Assembly: GCF_003628305.1 (NCBI RefSeq)
Contig: NZ_RBZM01000003.1
Span: 248,001-312,000, forward strand
Direction of reading: 5' to 3'
Origin: Cohnella endophytica
Lineage (GTDB): Bacteria; Bacillota; Bacilli; Paenibacillales; Paenibacillaceae
DNA: 64,000 nt
Shown: piece after piece, positions 16,938 to 27,456 of the stretch
Numbering within the stretch: position 1 is the stretch's first letter
Layout: every line of letters begins with the position of its first letter
Position numbers and translations under genes: made by a program
The notes under the pieces: model-generated
What the model saw: the letters and a program-made list of their open reading frames with translations, nothing else
The model's database searches: none
Told to the model about the DNA's origin: nothing

Positions 16938-18368
16938 ATGGCGTTAAAGAAAAAAGTAATCCGTACTGCATCGCTTTCTATTGCGATGGCGTCGATCATG
17001 TCGTTGTTGGCGGCGTGCGGCGGCAACAACAACGCAAGCAGCAGTCCATCAAGCTCCGATTTATCCGCGAACGCATCTCCGTCTGTAGCACCATCCGCAT
17101 CCGCGACGGCATCCCCGTCAGCCAGCGCTTCCAGCGCAGAACCGGTTACGCTGACATATTGGACTTGGGATCCCCCGTCAAGTGTCCTGCAGCCGATTCT
17201 CGACAAGTTTCAAGCCGACTATCCGAACATCACGGTAAAGCTTAGCGTATGGGACCAGCAGAACAGCTCCGGTTACCAACAGAAAATGCCACTCGGACTT
17301 TCCACGGGCGAAGATATAGACGTCGTCGGCGTTCAAGGCGGCGGTATGGGCAAGCAGATCGAACAATACTTGCTGCCGCTTGACGATCTTCTGGCCGCTT
17401 CGGTCGGAGACGATTGGCAAAACAAACTGACGCCGAATAGCGTTAAGCAATTGAAAACACAAGTCGACGGAGACGCGACCTTGTTCATTTCTCAAGGCTC
17501 GGTAGGCTCTATGGTTATGTACTATAACAAAGACATTCTCGATCAACTTGGCGTGGCGGTACCGAAAACTTACGACGATCTGAAAGTCGTCGTACAAGCA
17601 ATCAAAGACAAGAAAATGAATATCATTCCGGTTGCGGTTAACGGCAAAGACGGCTGGACTTTGGACGAGGTCGCCTGGACGATTGCGGGACAGCAATCCG
17701 ATCTATACAACAGATGGCGCTACAATCAAGGTGGTAAATTCGACAGTCCGGAATACATCCAAGCTTTAACGGGTTTCAAGAAACTGTTCGATGATGGTAT
17801 TTTCAGCAAAAAAGATGTGATGGACTTGGATTACAACCGTTCCAAATCGTTATTCACGAGCGGAAAAGCAGCATTTTTCATTCAAGGAACATGGGAAGCT
17901 GCCATGATTTCGGATGCCTATCGGAAAGAAAACAAGATCAATATCAACGACATCGGCATTATCCCGATTCCGTCGATCGAAGCGGGTGGAAAAGCTTCGA
18001 TTCGCGCCTTTATAGATAATGGACTTGGAATCGTCAAGACGTCGAAACATCCGAGAGAAGCGATGGAGCTTATCAAGTATTTGACTTTTGGAGCCGGAGA
18101 CGATGCCATTAACAGTCAGTTCCGCTTTGTAAGCAATAAATCCGATGCGGCGGTTGATCCGTCGATCCTCACCACGCCGACAGCACAAGAGTCTTATCAA
18201 ACGCTCGTCGACTTAATATCTAACGCACCGACGGATCGCAACAACAACTCGCCGTTCTCCAACGTGGCCGGCGACAATCTGATCAAAATGATCTTAAACA
18301 AAGTGTCTCCCGAGAATACCGCAAAAGCGATTCAAGCGGAATTCGACAAAGGTAAAATGCCGAACTAA
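16938..18368 (+). CDS. Extracellular sugar-binding lipoprotein, importer A copy 2
   Basis: This 476-residue family 1 solute-binding protein has a signal ending in the lipobox LLAAC (Cys about residue 27), then a Ser/Ala/Pro-rich linker (~30-70) that tethers the domain, then VTLTYWTWDPPS. It resembles the preceding gene throughout and probably arose by tandem duplication. The start follows CGAGGGAGGG. A perfect cre box lies just upstream and a hairpin follows the gene, so its expression level can differ from that of the permeases, as is usual for binding proteins. Which of the two copies delivers to the permeases is not clear; both may do so with different ligands. Confidence 0.87.
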   Translation: MALKKKVIRTASLSIAMASIMSLLAACGGNNNASSSPSSSDLSANASPSVAPSASATASPSASASSAEPVTLTYWTWDPPSSVLQPILDKFQADYPNITVKLSVWDQQNSSGYQQKMPLGLSTGEDIDVVGVQGGGMGKQIEQYLLPLDDLLAASVGDDWQNKLTPNSVKQLKTQVDGDATLFISQGSVGSMVMYYNKDILDQLGVAVPKTYDDLKVVVQAIKDKKMNIIPVAVNGKDGWTLDEVAWTIAGQQSDLYNRWRYNQGGKFDSPEYIQALTGFKKLFDDGIFSKKDVMDLDYNRSKSLFTSGKAAFFIQGTWEAAMISDAYRKENKININDIGIIPIPSIEAGGKASIRAFIDNGLGIVKTSKHPREAMELIKYLTFGAGDDAINSQFRFVSNKSDAAVDPSILTTPTAQESYQTLVDLISNAPTDRNNNSPFSNVAGDNLIKMILNKVSPENTAKAIQAEFDKGKMPN

Positions 18369-18388
18369 TCACGATAGCTAACACCAGA

Positions 18389-18432
18389 ATACCTATCATA
18401 GCTTAGATAATTCATAGGCTATGGTAGGTATT
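18389..18432 (+). terminator. Attenuator-type hairpin between binding protein and permease genes
   Basis: ATACCTATCATAGC pairs with GCTATGGTAGGTAT (one G-T pair) around a 16-nt loop. There is little T run, so partial termination or mRNA protection of the binding-protein message is likely. Confidence 0.65.
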
Positions 18433-18476
18433 TAACAACTCGGCCTCGAGAACAAACGAAAAGACGGTGAAGCGCA

Positions 18477-19427
18477 ATGAACCCGAGTATCCCTGTCGAT
18501 TCCGGCAAGACGATACCTATAAAATCAAGACAGGCGAGGAAATGGAAAGAAAACGTAACGGCTTATCTATTCATTGCGCCGTTATTGTCCATATTCGCCG
18601 TATTTATCCTATACAGTCTGTATTTCTTGATTCACACGAGCTTCCAAAACACGGATATCTCGTTTGGCAAAGCAACTGACGCTGGAACGAACAATTATCG
18701 TCTCGTCCTGGAAGATTCTCACTTTTATTTCTCGGTACTGAACAACTTAATCTTTTCCGCTGGCAACATCTTCATTAGCATTACAATCGGTTTTATTGTC
18801 ACCGTATTCTTAAGCTTGAAGTTTAGAGGCTCCCGTTTTTTCCATGCCCTGTTCTTCATTCCGGCAATGCTACCTGGTGCGTTGATCGCGACGGTATTCT
18901 CCATGATTCTTGAATACCGATTCGGAGCATGGAACGAGTTCCTGCGCGCGCTAGGTCTAGATTTCCTGGCGAAGCAATGGCTGAGTGATCCCCATCTCGC
19001 CTACATGTCCGTCATCGTTATCGGCGTATATTTGATCGGGTTCCCGATGATGTATTACAGCGCGGATCTTACGACCGTCAATACGAGCGTTCTGGAAGCC
19101 GCGGTTCTAGACGGAGCGGGCTTGAACCGCATCATGTGGAATATCGTATTTCCGCTACTTAAGAATGCTCACAAAACGATCATCATATCTACATTGCTGT
19201 CGAGCTTCCGGGAATTCGAGCGCATCTATTTAATGACGGGAGGCGGTCCGGCGCAATCGACGGAAATATCCAGTATTTATCTGTTCAACTATTTCCGCGG
19301 AGCGGGCGCCAACATTGGTTACGTTTCAGCGGCATCGACACTACTTCTAATTATCGCGCTCGCCATTTCTTTTATTCAACTTCGGATGTACGTTAAAGGC
19401 AAAAAGGAAAGGAAGAGTGCGGCATGA
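18477..19427 (+). CDS. CUT1 sugar ABC permease (MalF/UgpA-like), importer A
   Basis: This 316-residue membrane protein has about six hydrophobic segments (ENVTAYLFIAPLLSIFAVFI near residue 30, LFFIPAMLPGALIATVF near 125) and the EAA loop EAAVLDGAGLNRIMWNIVFP, which contacts the ATPase. It forms a heterodimer with the next gene product, with which it overlaps by 4 nt (ATGA). The ATG at 18477 follows GGTGAAGCGCA, a modest ribosome site. No ATPase gene is present in the operon. Confidence 0.9.
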   Translation: MNPSIPVDSGKTIPIKSRQARKWKENVTAYLFIAPLLSIFAVFILYSLYFLIHTSFQNTDISFGKATDAGTNNYRLVLEDSHFYFSVLNNLIFSAGNIFISITIGFIVTVFLSLKFRGSRFFHALFFIPAMLPGALIATVFSMILEYRFGAWNEFLRALGLDFLAKQWLSDPHLAYMSVIVIGVYLIGFPMMYYSADLTTVNTSVLEAAVLDGAGLNRIMWNIVFPLLKNAHKTIIISTLLSSFREFERIYLMTGGGPAQSTEISSIYLFNYFRGAGANIGYVSAASTLLLIIALAISFIQLRMYVKGKKERKSAA

Positions 19428-20239
19428 ACTTGATTAGGGTCACGCGAGCGGAGCGGTTTTTCGGCATCTCGTTTATCGTCGCTTTATCCTTATTCTGGAT
19501 CTTTCCGGTCATCGTTACGATTAAAAATTCGCTCCAGGTGGACGGACTTAACAATTACGTCTATATCTTCACTCATAAAATCGCCGGGCTTTCGATCTTT
19601 AGATCTTTCTTCAATTCCTTAATCGTCGCTGTCGGCGATACGACAATTATTTTGGTCGTCGGGACGCTCGCTGCTTTCGCCTTTTCCAAAATGGTTTTCA
19701 TAGGCAGGCAAAAAATATATTCCATTATTCTTATGTGTTTGGCAATTCCGGCGATCGTCGCCGTCATACCGTTTTTCTTTATTTTGAAAAAGTTACACCT
19801 ATATAACACGCTAGGAGCCGTCATTATCGCGGAAGTCGCGATGACAGTTCCGTTCGCGGTTTTGATGATGCGAAATTTCTTCGACAACATCCCTGATGAA
19901 TTGATGGAGTCGGCTTTGATCGACGGAGCGACGAAATTCCAAACGTTCCGACGAATCTATTTGCCTTTGTCGGTTCCCGCTTTGATTAATCTGGGGGTAC
20001 TATGCATCATGTGGTCGTTCCAAGATTATTTATTCCCGACGATGTTCCTTACGAATGGATCGCTGACGACAGCTACGATGGCAGTCAACTCGTTTCAAGG
20101 CGCCTTCAGCTTTAACCCGATCGACCAAGGACGTTTTTATGCATCGCTTGTAGTCCTCGGCATGCCGGCATTCATCATCTTCTTATTCGCTCAACGTTAT
20201 ATCGCGAACGGAATCACATCGGGAGCGCTCAAAGACTAG
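19424..20239 (+). CDS. CUT1 sugar ABC permease (MalG-like), importer A
   Basis: This 271-residue protein has about six membrane segments, a typical first segment (FFGISFIVALSLFWIFPVIV) and the EAA loop ESALIDGATKFQTFRRIYLP. It is translationally coupled to the upstream permease by an ATGA overlap. The C-terminus (QRYIANGITSGALKD) is the standard ending of this subfamily. With its partner it forms the channel for the oligosaccharide bound by the two lipoproteins. Confidence 0.9.
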   Translation: MNLIRVTRAERFFGISFIVALSLFWIFPVIVTIKNSLQVDGLNNYVYIFTHKIAGLSIFRSFFNSLIVAVGDTTIILVVGTLAAFAFSKMVFIGRQKIYSIILMCLAIPAIVAVIPFFFILKKLHLYNTLGAVIIAEVAMTVPFAVLMMRNFFDNIPDELMESALIDGATKFQTFRRIYLPLSVPALINLGVLCIMWSFQDYLFPTMFLTNGSLTTATMAVNSFQGAFSFNPIDQGRFYASLVVLGMPAFIIFLFAQRYIANGITSGALKD

Positions 20240-20314
20240 CATTGAAGTATCAAAATAAAGCGGTTACACTAAAGTAATCGTGCAACATTTGTAGTCGTAA
20301 CCGGGAGAGCTGAC

Positions 20315-22123
20315 ATGTTTAAGACGTTAAGGTACCAATACTACGTATTTATTTCCCTTTCGTTGGCTGTTCTAGTCATTCTCCTGGCTACGAATCTATC
20401 CTTTTATTTCTATACGGGTTCTATCATCGAGCATAACGCCGTCCAAAATAAATCGCAGACGACGCAAAAAGTACAGGAGCAGTTGGATGCGATGTTGAAC
20501 GAAATCAACAACATCTCTATTTCCATTAATTCCTCCAACTATATACAGCAAGTCATGCGAAACATTCCGATGAACAAACCGGAAAACTACTTCGACAACA
20601 ATCCTCAAATCAGCATGGAAGTAAGGGACGTCCTTTATTCCATCACGGGACTGCAGCCATTGAAGGGCAGCATCGTCATCGTGTCTAAAAACTATGATTA
20701 TATGGATATAAGCAACAAAATGGATAGTCAAATGGTTAACAAGAAGTACATTGCAGGGCTAACGGGCATTAAGGAATTGCTGCAGACGAACCGCATCGGG
20801 TTGGATCATATCATTTTGCGTCCCCATTCGGATCGGTGGTCGGCTAGTGGACAAGAAGTTATCTCGTTAATCCGTCCGATTCGGGACAATTTCAACGTCT
20901 ACGGCGTGCTTGAGATCAGCTACAGCGTCGATGAGATCAAGTCGCTTTTCTCGTTCCTGAACGATCAATCAGAACAAAACTTTATTATTTTCGACGAGAT
21001 GAATAACGTCTTCCTGAACGGGCTGGATCCGAGACTAGCCATCGATGAGAACGAACTGTTCCGTAACGAGCAGTTAAAGTCGCCGAGCGGGAACTTCGAA
21101 GTCCGGGGCTCAGGAAAAACTTTCATGACGACGTTCTCGCATTTGAAAAATGAGGATTGGATCGTGGCCGTCGTGGAGGATATGAACTCCTTTAAGAAGC
21201 CGATTACGGTACTGCGGAACACAACGATTTCCGTGTATTTGATCACGATGATCACGACGCTCTTGTTTTTGTACGTCTATACTTTAGGCATAACGAGACC
21301 GATCTCGCAATTGAAGAAATCGCTCATGAACGTGGACGTCGGCGATCTGCACTTGTCCGTATACAACGCCCATTCCAATAACGAGATCGTCATGCTCGGC
21401 AAGGTGGTCAGTAATTTGCTGGGAGAGATCAAGCGGCATATGACCATGACGGAACAGGCCCATCATAACGAATTGATGGCGAACATGTCGGCGCTGCAAG
21501 CTCAGATCAACCCGCATTTCCTTTATAACACGCTATCCGTCATCAGCGCTCAAGGACTCAAGCAGGGAAATCGGGAAGTAGTGGAAATGTGTAGCGCGCT
21601 TTCCAACATGTTCCGTTATGTCACCAAACAGGAACAAAATCGTACTTCTCTCGAGAACGAAATGGAGCATATCCGGAATTACTTGTTGTTAATGGGGAAA
21701 CGATACGAGGGATTTTTCTCGTACGATTTGGATATCGACGATCGAATCCGCCACGTCCGCATTCCGAAGCTGATTTTACAACCATTCATCGAGAATATGT
21801 TTCAGCACGCTTTCACGAGCAAGAAACCGCCATGGTACATATCGGTGAAATGCGAAAGCGCGGAGGGGTTATGGCAAGTAGAAATTCGCGATAACGGAAT
21901 TGGCTTCAATCCGGAAACGATTAGACGGCTAAATGAACGGGTCGAGCAGTTCAAAATTTCGGGCTCGGCGGTGGATTCGACTTCGGGCGAAGAAGGCATA
22001 GGAATGGCGAACGCGTTCCTCCGACTTTACTTATCGGATAGGGACAATGCTTTTTTCTATTGCGGCAATCATCCGGATGGTGGGGCAGCTATCCAATTTG
22101 GGGGGAGCATTGACCATGCATAG
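20315..22123 (+). CDS. YesM-type sensor histidine kinase, importer A
   Basis: This 602-residue membrane kinase has a first membrane segment at ~10-34, an extracellular sensor region to ~300, a second segment (ISVYLITMITTLLFLYVYTL), a HAMP linker (TRPISQLKKSLMNVDVGDL), and the HisKA_7TM/His_kinase block INPHFLYNTL with the phospho-accepting His401. The ATPase domain shows LILQPFIENMFQHAF (N box) and DNGIGFNPE and GEEGIGMAN (G boxes). It overlaps the response regulator gene by 8 nt. It likely senses the sugar itself or, through the third binding-protein-like gene downstream, a sugar-bound partner. Confidence 0.9.
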   Translation: MFKTLRYQYYVFISLSLAVLVILLATNLSFYFYTGSIIEHNAVQNKSQTTQKVQEQLDAMLNEINNISISINSSNYIQQVMRNIPMNKPENYFDNNPQISMEVRDVLYSITGLQPLKGSIVIVSKNYDYMDISNKMDSQMVNKKYIAGLTGIKELLQTNRIGLDHIILRPHSDRWSASGQEVISLIRPIRDNFNVYGVLEISYSVDEIKSLFSFLNDQSEQNFIIFDEMNNVFLNGLDPRLAIDENELFRNEQLKSPSGNFEVRGSGKTFMTTFSHLKNEDWIVAVVEDMNSFKKPITVLRNTTISVYLITMITTLLFLYVYTLGITRPISQLKKSLMNVDVGDLHLSVYNAHSNNEIVMLGKVVSNLLGEIKRHMTMTEQAHHNELMANMSALQAQINPHFLYNTLSVISAQGLKQGNREVVEMCSALSNMFRYVTKQEQNRTSLENEMEHIRNYLLLMGKRYEGFFSYDLDIDDRIRHVRIPKLILQPFIENMFQHAFTSKKPPWYISVKCESAEGLWQVEIRDNGIGFNPETIRRLNERVEQFKISGSAVDSTSGEEGIGMANAFLRLYLSDRDNAFFYCGNHPDGGAAIQFGGSIDHA

Positions 22124-23654
22124 CATCGTACTCATCGAAGATGAACCTCCTACGTTATTCATGGTTAAAGATCTCATCGAAGCACTTGATCTGGGCTTCG
22201 AAGTCATCGGCTACGCCTTCAATGGCGAGGATGGGGAAGCAACCGTCCGGGAACTGAAGCCGGATATCGTCATCACGGATATTAAAATGCCGGCGAAAGA
22301 CGGCCTTTCATTGATTGGAGATATGACGGCGGAAGGGTTCGAGACGGAGTGGATCATCCTATCAGGTTATGCCGATTTCGAATATGCCGTCCTAGCGCTT
22401 CGAAACGGGGTTAAGGATTATATTTTAAAGCCCGTGGATCCTTCCGCGTTGCAAACCCTGTTCGAACATATCGCCGAGAAGTTGACAAGGAAGAAAATGG
22501 AAGTAGAAGCAGCGTATCTATATCGGCAGCTTCATTCGTCGGATCGTTGTTCGGCTCCGTCCGGCTTGCGGCATGAAGGCGTCTATACGCCGGTTTTGAT
22601 AACGGCAGGCAACTTAGTCGACTCCATGCACGACGGACTTCACGCGGGACGGCATGTTTTCGGGCAACCAACGGAGACGGACTTCGGACATTTCGGCGTT
22701 GTTCCATTCGCGAAAAGCTGGATCGTTCAAGGATATTCGAAAAGTCATCAGGTGCTGCTCTTGGCAACGGATTCGCCCAAAGATGTTCACGTTCGGCAAG
22801 CGGTCGAACAATGGGTTACGGAAAAGAACTCCGATTCGGAAGCTCGGATAAACGCGTTGATCGGAGCTCCATTCTCTGATATTCACATGTTTTCAGAGCG
22901 CGTGCAGAATCTATACCGAAGTTTGAAACAATGGATTCTCATCGGACAATCGCATGTATTTACTGCAGGTATGCCCGTAGTCACGTTTGAGAATTCCGCC
23001 GAATGGGTGTATAAGTGCTCGAGGCTAACCTCGCAATCCTATACCGCGTTTCGTAATCAACTGCTGCAATGGGAGCGGCAATGGCAGGAGCAGAACTATC
23101 CGCAAGCGTTCGTCGAGCTTCTAATGACCAAAATCGCCGACGCTCTTCCGAATAAAGCGGGAGCGATGCATATTCAAGTAGGCGACATCCAAGAGTTGTT
23201 GGCCGCGAGCGTCAGCCAGACGGAAGCGGTCGAGCGGTTCGCGAATCTCGCCGGCGCCGCGTTCGGAGAAGAACCCCTTGGATCGAAGAGGGCGGGACCG
23301 TTGTCGGATGTCGTGGAGAGTATCGAAGCTTATTTAACGATGAATTATTTCCTGCCGGTCAGCTACGATTCGCTGCAGGAGCGCTTCGGCTATCACAAAG
23401 ATTATCTCTCGTATTTATTCAGGCAGCATAAAGGCATTTCCCCGAACAAATATATTACGATGCTCCGCGTCGAGAATGCCAAGAGGATACTGCGAGATAT
23501 AGGAGAGTTGACGCTTAAGGAAACGGCGGAAAGGGTCGGCTATGAGGATCCGCTGTACTTTAGCCGAGTATTCAAGAACGTTACCGGCTTGAGCCCGTCC
23601 ACGTTCCGGGAGCAGTTCCGCGGAGACGAGAAAGGCGGAGACGTTATCGCATGA
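22116..23654 (+). CDS. YesN-type response regulator with AraC DNA-binding domain, importer A
   Basis: This 512-residue regulator has a receiver domain (SIVLIEDEPP, phosphorylated Asp55 in VITDIKMP, Lys in LKPVD), a long middle region (~140-400) and a C-terminal AraC helix-turn-helix pair (~410-505; YHKDYLSYLFRQHKG, VGYEDPLYFSRVFKNVTG). ATG 22116 is preferred to 22047 because GGGGGGAG lies 8 nt upstream and the receiver domain starts there. Candidate targets are the repeated CTCGTG/TCCATGTACAAAGC motifs before the GH98 gene and importer A. Confidence 0.9.
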   Translation: MHSIVLIEDEPPTLFMVKDLIEALDLGFEVIGYAFNGEDGEATVRELKPDIVITDIKMPAKDGLSLIGDMTAEGFETEWIILSGYADFEYAVLALRNGVKDYILKPVDPSALQTLFEHIAEKLTRKKMEVEAAYLYRQLHSSDRCSAPSGLRHEGVYTPVLITAGNLVDSMHDGLHAGRHVFGQPTETDFGHFGVVPFAKSWIVQGYSKSHQVLLLATDSPKDVHVRQAVEQWVTEKNSDSEARINALIGAPFSDIHMFSERVQNLYRSLKQWILIGQSHVFTAGMPVVTFENSAEWVYKCSRLTSQSYTAFRNQLLQWERQWQEQNYPQAFVELLMTKIADALPNKAGAMHIQVGDIQELLAASVSQTEAVERFANLAGAAFGEEPLGSKRAGPLSDVVESIEAYLTMNYFLPVSYDSLQERFGYHKDYLSYLFRQHKGISPNKYITMLRVENAKRILRDIGELTLKETAERVGYEDPLYFSRVFKNVTGLSPSTFREQFRGDEKGGDVIA

Positions 23655-24955
23655 GATTCTGGCTAGTTACTTTAATGCTTATCGGGCTGATCCTCCTGCT
23701 AACGTTTAACGTTTGGTTTTTTTACGCGTCGTCTAATTCCTCGCACCAAACGGCAACGCCGAAAGAAACGGTTCATCTGAAGTTGTTGGCCAACCAAAGC
23801 TGGATCAATCGGCCATTTCTGCAAAACGCGATCCGCGATTACGAGAAATCCACTGGTGTCGTCATCGATATTCAAGCCGTGCCGAGCAATTCCGCGGACT
23901 CCATCATCAAGAAGAAGTTTTCGGCTGACGTTTTGGCCGATATCGTACTATTCAATGGCGGAGCGCAACTAGAGGCGCTTCATCCTACGCAAAACTTTGT
24001 CGATCTTAATGAAGAGAGTTGGGTGAGCGACGTGGAGCCATTCGCTCTTCCGCTCATTACTAACAACTTCAACGTGTACGGGTTCCCGTTATGGGAGGGG
24101 GCGCTTTCCGGCATCGTTTACAACAAGGAAATATTCAAAAAATACGATATCGAAATACCTCGGACGAAGGACGAGTTTTTCCAAGCTTGCGTGATATTAC
24201 GCGCCAATGGCATCATTCCGATGTATATGGCGTTTCGCGATATATGGCCGCTTTACTTGGAATACGGAATAGACGCGATTACCGCGCAAGACGATTCGAT
24301 GGTCAAACGGTTGAATTGGAACCAATTGAAGCTTACGGACATTCCGGAAATGATTCAACTATTGGAATGGTATGACAAGTTGGCGAAAGAAAACGATTTG
24401 GGTGAAGGCTTCCAAACGAACAATTGGGACGGACAAGCCGAAGCCCTAAGCTCGGGCAAGTACGCGATGGCCATCGAAACCGATACATACATATATAACG
24501 AACTTGAGAACGAACATGCAGGCATTGCATCGAGTTTCGGTTTGATGCCTTTTTATTTCGGGTTTAACGGAAAGGGAAGTTATGCCAGAAACAACTTGAT
24601 TTCGATTTTCGTGAACCAAAAAAGCAAACACGTTAAAGAAGCGCTCGATTTCGTCCGTTCGACGGCGAAGCCGGATCGGTTGAACGAAGCGTATCGGGGA
24701 ATCTACACTCAACCCCCGTTTAAGAGTGTTCATACGAACAAGTGGACGCCGGAATATTTGGAAGTCCAGAAGCTTGCTTCCTCGCGGGTTATCGCCCCCG
24801 CGGCGGCGAATCTGATCGTCGGATTTAGCCCGGTGGAAATTTCGGTACCGGTTCAAGAGATGATGCTCGGAGAAATCACCCCGGAACAGGCGTTGCAAAA
24901 GATGGAAAACATCCGGTTTCAGAATGCGCAAAATCAAGGGACTCCCGGATTTTAG
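23651..24955 (+). CDS. Membrane-anchored family 1 solute-binding protein, possible co-sensor
   Basis: This 434-residue protein has an N-terminal membrane segment (WLVTLMLIGLILLLTFNVWF) but no lipobox Cys and no clear cleavage site, so it should stay anchored by the helix. The rest is a family 1 solute-binding fold (VHLKLLANQSWINRPF, SGIVYNKEIFKKYDIEIPRT, EALSSGKYAMAIETD). It overlaps the response regulator stop by 4 nt (ATGA), so it is coupled to the kinase/regulator pair rather than to the importer. In related systems such proteins act as ligand-binding partners of the kinase; here that is an inference. It could instead be a third binding protein of the importer. Confidence 0.8.
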   Translation: MRFWLVTLMLIGLILLLTFNVWFFYASSNSSHQTATPKETVHLKLLANQSWINRPFLQNAIRDYEKSTGVVIDIQAVPSNSADSIIKKKFSADVLADIVLFNGGAQLEALHPTQNFVDLNEESWVSDVEPFALPLITNNFNVYGFPLWEGALSGIVYNKEIFKKYDIEIPRTKDEFFQACVILRANGIIPMYMAFRDIWPLYLEYGIDAITAQDDSMVKRLNWNQLKLTDIPEMIQLLEWYDKLAKENDLGEGFQTNNWDGQAEALSSGKYAMAIETDTYIYNELENEHAGIASSFGLMPFYFGFNGKGSYARNNLISIFVNQKSKHVKEALDFVRSTAKPDRLNEAYRGIYTQPPFKSVHTNKWTPEYLEVQKLASSRVIAPAAANLIVGFSPVEISVPVQEMMLGEITPEQALQKMENIRFQNAQNQGTPGF

Positions 24956-24995
24956 TTGTCGCAATAGAGTTTAATCGGAATTGGAGTGAAAGGGA

Positions 24996-27353
24996 ATGAA
25001 ATTGCATTATCGCACACCGGCACGTGCTTGGACGGAAGCGCTCCCGGTTGGCAACGGTAGACTAGGGGCCATGGTATTCGGTGGAGTGGAAAGCGAAAGA
25101 TTGCAACTAAACGAGGATACGATATGGTCCGGTCCCGTAAGCGAATGGAACAATATGCGGGCGATAGATGATCTTTCGGAAGTACGACGGCTTCTAGAAC
25201 AAGAAAATTACGTCGAAGCTGATCGGTTATCCAAGCAAATGATGGGTGCTTACACTCAATCCTATATGCCTCTCGGCGATTTGAGGCTTCGCTACGATCA
25301 TGGAAATATGACGAGCGAATATAGAAGAGAGTTGCGGTTGAACGATGCGGTAACCGTCGTAACTTACCGCGTAGGCGACGTCGAATATACGCGCGAAATC
25401 TTCGTCTCCCATCCCGATCAGGTGATCGTGATGAGATTCCAAGCGAGCAAACCCGGAAAGCTAAGTTTTCATGCCAGGTTGGATAGTCCGCTGCGATATC
25501 GGACGCTGGCTGATGAACAATCGATCGTACTTGCGGGAATTGCGCCGGAACGAGTAGCCCCCAGCTATCAATCGGTTGATAATCCGATCGAATACGGAGA
25601 AGAGAATACGACAAAGGCGATTAAGTTCATAGGCCGATTGGCTGCCATACTGGATGGCGACTCCGGAACGCAGGAGTTGAGCCATGATGGACTTCGCGTA
25701 AACGGAGCTACGGAAGTTACTTTGCTTTTTGCCGCGGCTACCACGTTCGCCGCCGGGCAAGATCCTTATCGGGAATCCGCTGAACGAATCCGTGCTGCGA
25801 TGAGCCGATCTTACGAAGAACTTCGCGCTCGGCACATCGAAGACTATCGGGCTTTGTTCGACCGTGTCGTCTTGGACTTGGGAGAGAGCCCGGCACCGGA
25901 GGATATTCCGACGGATGAGCGGATCGCGAAATATGGAGCGAGCGATCCGGGACTCGTTAAGCTGTTATTCGATTACGGACGTTACCTTATGATCGCAAGC
26001 TCGCGCCCGGGCACACAGGCTGCAAATCTGCAAGGCATATGGAACGAAGAAACGCGACCGCCATGGAGCAGCAATTATACGCTTAATATTAATGCGGAAA
26101 TGAATTATTGGCCTGCAGAGACGTGCGGGTTGGCAGAATGCCATGAACCCTTTTTGAATTTGATCGAGACACTTTCTAATAACGGCAGGGAAACGGCGCG
26201 AATCCATTACGGAGCTCAAGGGTGGACAGCCCATCATAATACGGACATCTGGGGACATACTGCTCCCGTCGGCGACTACGGGCATGGCGATGCCGTATGG
26301 GCTTTGTGGCCGATGGGCGGTCCATGGGTCGCCCAACATTTGTGGGAGCATTATGCATTCGGCCGCGACCGGGATTACTTACGGGATAAGGCTTACCCGA
26401 TTATGAAAGAGTCGGCGGCGTTTTGTTTGGATTGGCTTATCGACAACGGAACGGGGAGGTTGATTACTTCGCCTTCCACTTCCCCGGAGCATAAGTTCAA
26501 GACGAATGAAGGCCTCGCCGGTGTTAGCGTCGCATCCACGATGGATATGTCCATTATTTGGGATCTGTTCACGAATTGCATCGAAGCCGCTGAAATTCTT
26601 GATCTTGACGCGGAATGGAGACTGGAACTTGCCGAAGCGAAAAGTCGCTTATTCCCGATGCAGATCGGGAAGCACGGTCAACTCCAAGAGTGGTACAAAG
26701 ATTTCGAAGACGAGGATCGGGAGCATCGCCATGTTTCTCATCTTTTCGGCGTATATCCAGGTCGACAATTGACCGCGGATGGAACACCCGATTTATTCGC
26801 GGCTGCTCGACGGTCGTTGGAGCGGCGTGGGGATGGCGGAACCGGCTGGAGCTTGGGTTGGAAAATCGGGTTGTGGGCTCGTTTTGGTGACGGCGACCGC
26901 GCGCTTGGCTTAATTAACAACTTGCTGCAATTGGTAGACGAGAACGAGAAGGAAAACTATCATCGCGGCGGCGTCTACGCCAACTTATTCGACGCTCACC
27001 CTCCTTTCCAGATCGATGGAAATTTTGCCGCCACAGCGGGAATCGCAGAATTATTGCTGCATTCGCATGAAGGCGACTTGAGGCTGCTTCCTTCGTTGCC
27101 TAGTGCATGGCCATCCGGCTCTGTACAAGGGCTTCGCGCTCGCGGCGGGTTCGAGCTAAGTTTGAGTTGGAAGGATGGAAAGCTGGAACAAGCCGGATTG
27201 CGTTCTCATTCAGGAGCAAAGGTATCGATTCGCTTGGAAGAACCGTTTCTTGTGAAAGACGCGGAGGGCAAAAAAGTCGCCTTCTGGAAAACGCCGAGTG
27301 GGTCTTACGCTTTCGAAACGGTTGTCGGTGGAACCTATTCTATTATTTTATGA
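24996..27353 (+). CDS. GH95 alpha-L-fucosidase, cytoplasmic
   Basis: This 785-residue enzyme has the full GH95 pattern: [15 protein letters not shown] and [11 protein letters not shown] in the N-terminal beta domain, [12 protein letters not shown] (Asn364 and Asn366, which position water), PSTSPEHK with the general acid Glu498, [13 protein letters not shown], and FQIDGNF with Asp674 in the base region. GH95 enzymes are inverting alpha-1,2-L-fucosidases (some act on alpha-L-galactose). No signal peptide is seen, so it acts on imported oligosaccharides. The start follows GGAGTGAAAGGGA. It is the last gene of operon A, 40 nt after the anchored binding protein, and a strong terminator follows. 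Confidence 0.93.
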   Translation: MKLHYRTPARAWTEALPVGNGRLGAMVFGGVESERLQLNEDTIWSGPVSEWNNMRAIDDLSEVRRLLEQENYVEADRLSKQMMGAYTQSYMPLGDLRLRYDHGNMTSEYRRELRLNDAVTVVTYRVGDVEYTREIFVSHPDQVIVMRFQASKPGKLSFHARLDSPLRYRTLADEQSIVLAGIAPERVAPSYQSVDNPIEYGEENTTKAIKFIGRLAAILDGDSGTQELSHDGLRVNGATEVTLLFAAATTFAAGQDPYRESAERIRAAMSRSYEELRARHIEDYRALFDRVVLDLGESPAPEDIPTDERIAKYGASDPGLVKLLFDYGRYLMIASSRPGTQAANLQGIWNEETRPPWSSNYTLNINAEMNYWPAETCGLAECHEPFLNLIETLSNNGRETARIHYGAQGWTAHHNTDIWGHTAPVGDYGHGDAVWALWPMGGPWVAQHLWEHYAFGRDRDYLRDKAYPIMKESAAFCLDWLIDNGTGRLITSPSTSPEHKFKTNEGLAGVSVASTMDMSIIWDLFTNCIEAAEILDLDAEWRLELAEAKSRLFPMQIGKHGQLQEWYKDFEDEDREHRHVSHLFGVYPGRQLTADGTPDLFAAARRSLERRGDGGTGWSLGWKIGLWARFGDGDRALGLINNLLQLVDENEKENYHRGGVYANLFDAHPPFQIDGNFAATAGIAELLLHSHEGDLRLLPSLPSAWPSGSVQGLRARGGFELSLSWKDGKLEQAGLRSHSGAKVSIRLEEPFLVKDAEGKKVAFWKTPSGSYAFETVVGGTYSIIL

Positions 27354-27402
27354 CAAAACGAATAATGGTATAGTTTCATCTAATATGAGCTACGAAGTAT
27401 AT

Positions 27403-27456
27403 AAGACGTCTTAACTCCACAGGCAAAGTGGTTTTGAAGGCGTCTTTATTTTTTTT
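27403..27456 (+). terminator. Terminator of operon A
   Basis: AAGACGTCTT pairs with AAGGCGTCTT (one G-T pair) around a loop that contains a small inner stem (CCAC/GTGG), followed by TTTATTTTTTTT. Confidence 0.85.

Noticed and set aside
17178..17696. 172-codon minus-strand frame inside the second importer-A binding protein gene
   Set aside because: It is a shadow of a well-supported lipoprotein gene and shows only low-complexity text with no start signal.
24952..25614. 220-codon minus-strand frame opposite the GH95 gene
   Set aside because: Arg- and Ser-rich shadow of a gene with complete catalytic motifs.
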